Assembly: GCF_035917455.1 (NCBI RefSeq)
Contig: NZ_CP109078.1
Coordinates: 124,001 to 188,000 of the forward strand
Origin: Micromonospora sp. NBC_01796
GTDB taxonomy: Bacteria > Actinomycetota > Actinomycetes > Mycobacteriales > Micromonosporaceae
Direction: 5' to 3'
DNA: 64,000 nt
Part shown: positions 61,401 through 64,000 of the stretch, piece by piece
Position numbering within the stretch: position 1 is the stretch's first letter
How the letters are laid out: the number at the start of each line of letters is the position of its first letter
Made by a program: the position numbers and the translations under genes
Notes under the pieces: generated by a model
What the model saw: the letters and a program-made list of their open reading frames with translations, nothing else
What the model was told of the DNA's origin: nothing
The model's database searches: none

Positions 61401-62771
61401 CGTGGAGGGGCGGTGCCGGCGGCGGCGGAGGAGGGCGGCGAGGGCCAGGGCGGTGGAGAGGGCGAGGGCGGCCGAGGGGAGGGCTACGGCTATTGCGTTA
61501 CGGGTCGAGATGAGCGGGACGGCACGCTGCGGGGTTCGGTGGTCGGGTGCTGGGGAGGCCGCTGGGCGCTCGGTCGGACCGGGCTTGTGGTCGACGGCGG
61601 GGGTCGTGCTGACCGGCGATGCCGGCGACGGGCCGGCCGACGGCCCCGGAATGCCGGCACTGGGCGGCGGCACGCTGCTGGTGGGAGGCGTCGGCGCGGG
61701 AGGCGTTGAAGTGGTGGGCGGGGCGGGTTGGGCGATGGGCTCCCGTTTCGGGATCAGGGCCCACAGCAGCATTGCCAGGCCGATGAGGCACGCCTCGATG
61801 CTGATCATGAAGGCGGCGTACTCGTGCCAGCCTGCGGCCACGGTCTTGGTCGGGTCCGCGTTGGGCAGCACGGTCAGCACCATGGCCTCGGCGACACAGA
61901 GCATCAGGACCGTCACGATGGTTGCCGCCCGACCGACGGGCGACCGCCCGTGCCGGTGGAAGTGCCGCGCCTCGAATCCGATGGCGATGAGCAAAAGCGG
62001 GATCACCTGGCTGACCTGGGCGAAGTACTCGTGGTCGACGGGCGACTGTGGCGGCGGCGAACCCGCCTCCCCCGGTGAGTAGTTGTGCAACTCGTTCCAG
62101 TACTGCGTGTACAGGACGTCCCAGTACTCCGCGCCGAGATAGGCGGCGAACGTACCCAGCACGAGCGGCACCATCAGGCTGAAGTCGACAACGGGCCCAC
62201 CGTCGCGGCCACCTCCGGACGGCCGGAACCGTGGCAGCCCCTGCCACCCGAGGACCGCCGCGCCGATCACCATCAGTGACACCGCGTAGAGCGCCGAGTT
62301 GGTCACGACGAAGGCGGACCCGTCGCGCTCCTCGATCGGCCGCGCCAGTACGAGATAGTCGAGTCCGAGATGGAACGCGGAGCCGACGGCGAACCAGTCC
62401 CAGCGAAGCCTTCCCGAGGATCCTCTCCGGCTCGCCCAGAGCCCCAGCCCGAAAAGCAGGGCCAGCAGACCCACGTCCACCGGGAGCAGTACCTCACGCG
62501 GCGGACCGATCATCTCCCTGGATTCGTACAGCGGCTCCAGCCACTCCTCGCTGAACGCCAGCAGGACGAACAACACGAACAGCGCCGCCGTCAGCAGGAA
62601 CGTGTCCCAGCCTGTCGACCTCCGGTACGCCGCTTCCGCCAAAGTCCTCGCACTCCTCGGAAAACCGCGCCCCGACAGACGGCAACCAACCCGGGCCGGA
62701 CGGGTCCCCCCGCGGACCTGAGTGGACAGATCAGCTCCTGTGGCGGGAAAGATATCCGATCGGACACCCAC
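61389..62771 (-). CDS. Multi-pass membrane protein of unknown function with Pro/Ser/Thr-rich loop
   Basis: 460 aa if started at GTG 62771; no ribosome site supports that start and an internal start is possible. Hydrophobic segments are near residues 56-76, 96-115, 128-142, 155-175, 195-212, 265-280, 285-305, 325-343 and 432-448. LAFSEEWLEPLYESREMIGPP and DHEYFAQVSQVIPLLLIAIGF are among its better-conserved-looking stretches. A long Pro/Thr/Ser-rich segment (about 345-420) precedes the last helix. I do not recognise a family. It is convergent with the stressosome operon across the palindromic repeat. Confidence 0.6.
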   Translation of the reverse strand: MGVRSDIFPATGADLSTQVRGGTRPARVGCRLSGRGFPRSARTLAEAAYRRSTGWDTFLLTAALFVLFVLLAFSEEWLEPLYESREMIGPPREVLLPVDVGLLALLFGLGLWASRRGSSGRLRWDWFAVGSAFHLGLDYLVLARPIEERDGSAFVVTNSALYAVSLMVIGAAVLGWQGLPRFRPSGGGRDGGPVVDFSLMVPLVLGTFAAYLGAEYWDVLYTQYWNELHNYSPGEAGSPPPQSPVDHEYFAQVSQVIPLLLIAIGFEARHFHRHGRSPVGRAATIVTVLMLCVAEAMVLTVLPNADPTKTVAAGWHEYAAFMISIEACLIGLAMLLWALIPKREPIAQPAPPTTSTPPAPTPPTSSVPPPSAGIPGPSAGPSPASPVSTTPAVDHKPGPTERPAASPAPDHRTPQRAVPLISTRNAIAVALPSAALALSTALALAALLRRRRHRPSTRRS

Positions 62772-62831
62772 GATCGAGACCGTACGTGAGTCAGCGGCGT
62801 CGACATCCCGACACTGTCTCTGCCGGGAGCG

Positions 62832-63089
62832 TCAGCGCTCTCGGGCGACATGAAGCCGCCCGAGCAGTACGAGCAGCCCACCGCCGACGACGAGACCGAT
62901 GATGGCGAAAGCCAGGGTCTGCACCAACCAGTGGACGCCGCTCAGCAGCGAAACGGCCAGCCAGGCGCAGAGAAGCCCGGCCAGGGTCCCTCCCGCCAAC
63001 GCCACGACGGTCGCTGTGAGTCGTTGTCCGCCGCTGGCCGCGGGATACGTGTTGAACCGGTTGATCGAAAGGCGCTCGCGCTTCGACAT
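62832..63089 (-). CDS. Small two-helix membrane protein, unknown function
   Basis: 85 aa from ATG 63089. Two hydrophobic segments (about residues 26-50 and 56-79) are separated by SGVHW, with a basic N-terminus SKRERLSINRF and a basic C-terminus LGRLHVARER. The composition fits a small inner-membrane protein. No family is recognised. It lies upstream of the membrane protein gene on the same strand, with a 60-base gap between them, so the two could be co-transcribed. Confidence 0.5.
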   Translation of the reverse strand: MSKRERLSINRFNTYPAASGGQRLTATVVALAGGTLAGLLCAWLAVSLLSGVHWLVQTLAFAIIGLVVGGGLLVLLGRLHVARER

Positions 63090-63264
63090 AACCCCTGACT
63101 ACCCAAGACCGTGCCGTCGAGAAACGGTTGCGCCAGCGGCGAAGTAACTGAAGCGCCCTGTTAGTCGCCCACGCCCACCCACCCGCCGATGGCATCAACG
63201 ACCCAGCACCTCGGGCTGTGACGACTAACTGCCCCCAGAGGGGCAGCAAATCGCCACAGCCGCC

Positions 63265-63329
63265 ATGATCCACGCGCGCTGAGCTGTCGAAAGACCCGCC
63301 TCACCGACAGCTCAGCGCGCGTGGATCAT
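63265..63329. repeat. Long perfect palindrome, 25-base arms
   Basis: Arms ATGATCCACGCGCGCTGAGC... (25 bases, 63265-63289) and a perfect complement (63305-63329) surround a 15-base loop. It is in the gap between the small membrane protein gene (start 63089) and the DUF397 gene stop at 63388. It may be a terminator for DUF397 or a REP-type element, and its outer bases (ATGATC) resemble those of the GTTGATCATGAAG repeat. Confidence 0.85.
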
Positions 63330-63387
63330 CGACTGGTGTGCGTCGCCCACCCACGCGGGTACCACGAGGCACACCGTCACGGGTGGG

Positions 63388-63588
63388 TCAGCTTCCGTAG
63401 GGCAGGTCTGCTTGGTGGGGCAGGTCGGCGAGGAACGCACGCCACGCGTGGTCGGGGAACGCGAGCACCGGCCCGGCCTGGTCCTTGCTGTCACGCACCG
63501 AAATCACCCCAGGCAGCCCAGCCACCTCGACGCAGTCACCATTGCCGCCCGAGCGGGTCGACTTGCGCCACACTCCATCAGTACGCAC
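63388..63588 (-). CDS. DUF397 domain protein
   Basis: 66 aa from GTG 63588, with AGGAG upstream. The family pattern is clear: WRKSTRSGGNGDCVEVAGLPGVISVRDSKD, then VLAFPDHAWRAFLADL. DUF397 proteins are small actinobacterial proteins almost always paired with an XRE regulator carrying DUF5753; such pairs influence development and antibiotic production, and they behave like toxin-antitoxin-like regulators. Its start overlaps the partner gene's stop by 11 bases. Confidence 0.92.
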   Translation of the reverse strand: MRTDGVWRKSTRSGGNGDCVEVAGLPGVISVRDSKDQAGPVLAFPDHAWRAFLADLPHQADLPYGS

Positions 63589-64000
63589 TGTGGAACTCCT
63601 TCGCTGTCGCAATGATCAACTCTTGTGATTCTCCCGGATCCAGCGCCAACTCGGTGAGCGAGCGCCAGGCTTCCTCATAGGTTGCGATTTCGTAGGGCTT
63701 TTCGAGGTAGACCGCCCCGCAGGGGCCATCCATGTAGACGGTGGAAGGCTCCGGCTCACGGACGTTCTCGGTCGCGAAGTCCATGATCGTGAAACTGCCG
63801 GTGGTTGCCCACCGCTGGATACCGCTGGCCAACGGCACGACTCTGATGTTCACGTTGTGCCGCTGCCCAGCCGCCACCAGGTAGTCGAGCTGGCGACCCA
63901 TCGCCGCCGGACTGCGCAACGGCCGGCGCAACACCGCCTCGCTCAGCATCACGTCGAGGTTCGGCGCGGGCGGCACGGCTCGGGCCAGCAGCCCCTGTCG
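63578..64000 (-). CDS. XRE-family regulator with DUF5753, C-terminal fragment
   Basis: The last 140 codons are present; the 5' part with the helix-turn-helix lies beyond the window. The visible part is the DUF5753 domain: a RQGLLARAVPPAPNLDVMLSEAVLRRP stretch, the GRQLDYLVAAGQRHNVNIRVVPLASGIQ segment and SFTIMDFATE followed by VYMDGPCGAVYLEKP. Such regulators work with the DUF397 protein encoded downstream, which overlaps this stop. A promoter cannot be described because the gene is cut by the window edge. Confidence 0.9.
   Translation of the reverse strand, partial: RQGLLARAVPPAPNLDVMLSEAVLRRPLRSPAAMGRQLDYLVAAGQRHNVNIRVVPLASGIQRWATTGSFTIMDFATENVREPEPSTVYMDGPCGAVYLEKPYEIATYEEAWRSLTELALDPGESQELIIATAKEFHSAY

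Overview
The window is high-GC chromosomal DNA from a filamentous actinobacterium. GTG and TTG starts, ATGA/GTGA start-stop overlaps, a DUF397/XRE pair, a GAF-PucR regulator and the family-typical urease and stressosome gene orders all point to Micromonosporaceae (Micromonospora, Plantactinospora or a close relative). That assignment is inference from gene content. No ribosomal RNA and no intact tRNA are visible.

Layout. (1) 1-1827: the end of an oligopeptide-type ABC transporter operon (two ATPases) plus a DUF1684 protein. (2) About 1828-5770: an accessory island with lower GC. It holds a convergent restriction-modification pair resembling the ScaI family, a long gene-poor stretch with a CAGACA-rich simple repeat, the 3' half of a tRNA-Tyr-like sequence, two small minus-strand accessory genes, two palindromic operator-like sites and a small helix-turn-helix gene. 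It looks like the worn end of an integrated element; no integrase is visible. (3) 5819-8028: a two-gene ABC transporter and a PEBP-family lipoprotein. (4) 8198-20178: a nitrogen block with urease structural genes and accessory genes (ureA-B-C-F-G-D), an SMR efflux protein, a DUF998 membrane protein, a secreted SGNH hydrolase and a complete urea ABC transporter on the opposite strand (urtA-B-C-D-E). Together these import urea and hydrolyse it to ammonia.

(5) 20370-23979: PadR regulator, ABC ATPase and FtsX-type permease. (6) 24037-40400: mostly conserved genes: acyl-ACP desaturase with a strong palindromic operator, hisS of an unusual type, an MBL hydrolase, two tandem membrane-anchored cyclophilins (the first lacking active-site residues), rel, apt, secF-secD-yajC, ruvB-ruvA-ruvC, and a 3-hydroxybutyrate dehydrogenase followed by a GAF-PucR regulator. 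(7) 42365-51603: a TetR/DHA2 efflux pair with clustered operators, a class V aminotransferase-like protein, a YVTN lipoprotein, a dicarboxylate carrier divergent from a CitA/DcuS-type two-component system, and a DUF3592-like protein. (8) 51846-55423: a heterodimeric ABC exporter whose two subunits carry complementary defects, so that one composite ATP site looks dead and the other intact.

(9) 55651-61321: the most interesting block, a tightly overlapping six-gene operon encoding stressosome proteins RsbR, RsbS and RsbT, an HATPase-SpoIIE phosphatase, a hybrid sensor kinase with an extra N-terminal HATPase-like domain, and a receiver-GAF-PP2C phosphatase. It appears to join a stressosome to a two-component relay. 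(10) 61389-64000: membrane proteins of unknown function, a large perfect palindrome, and a DUF397/XRE-DUF5753 pair cut by the window edge.

Two copies of a palindromic repeat with the arm GTTGATCATGAAGTTAG occur, one of them translated as part of the UreB C-terminus.
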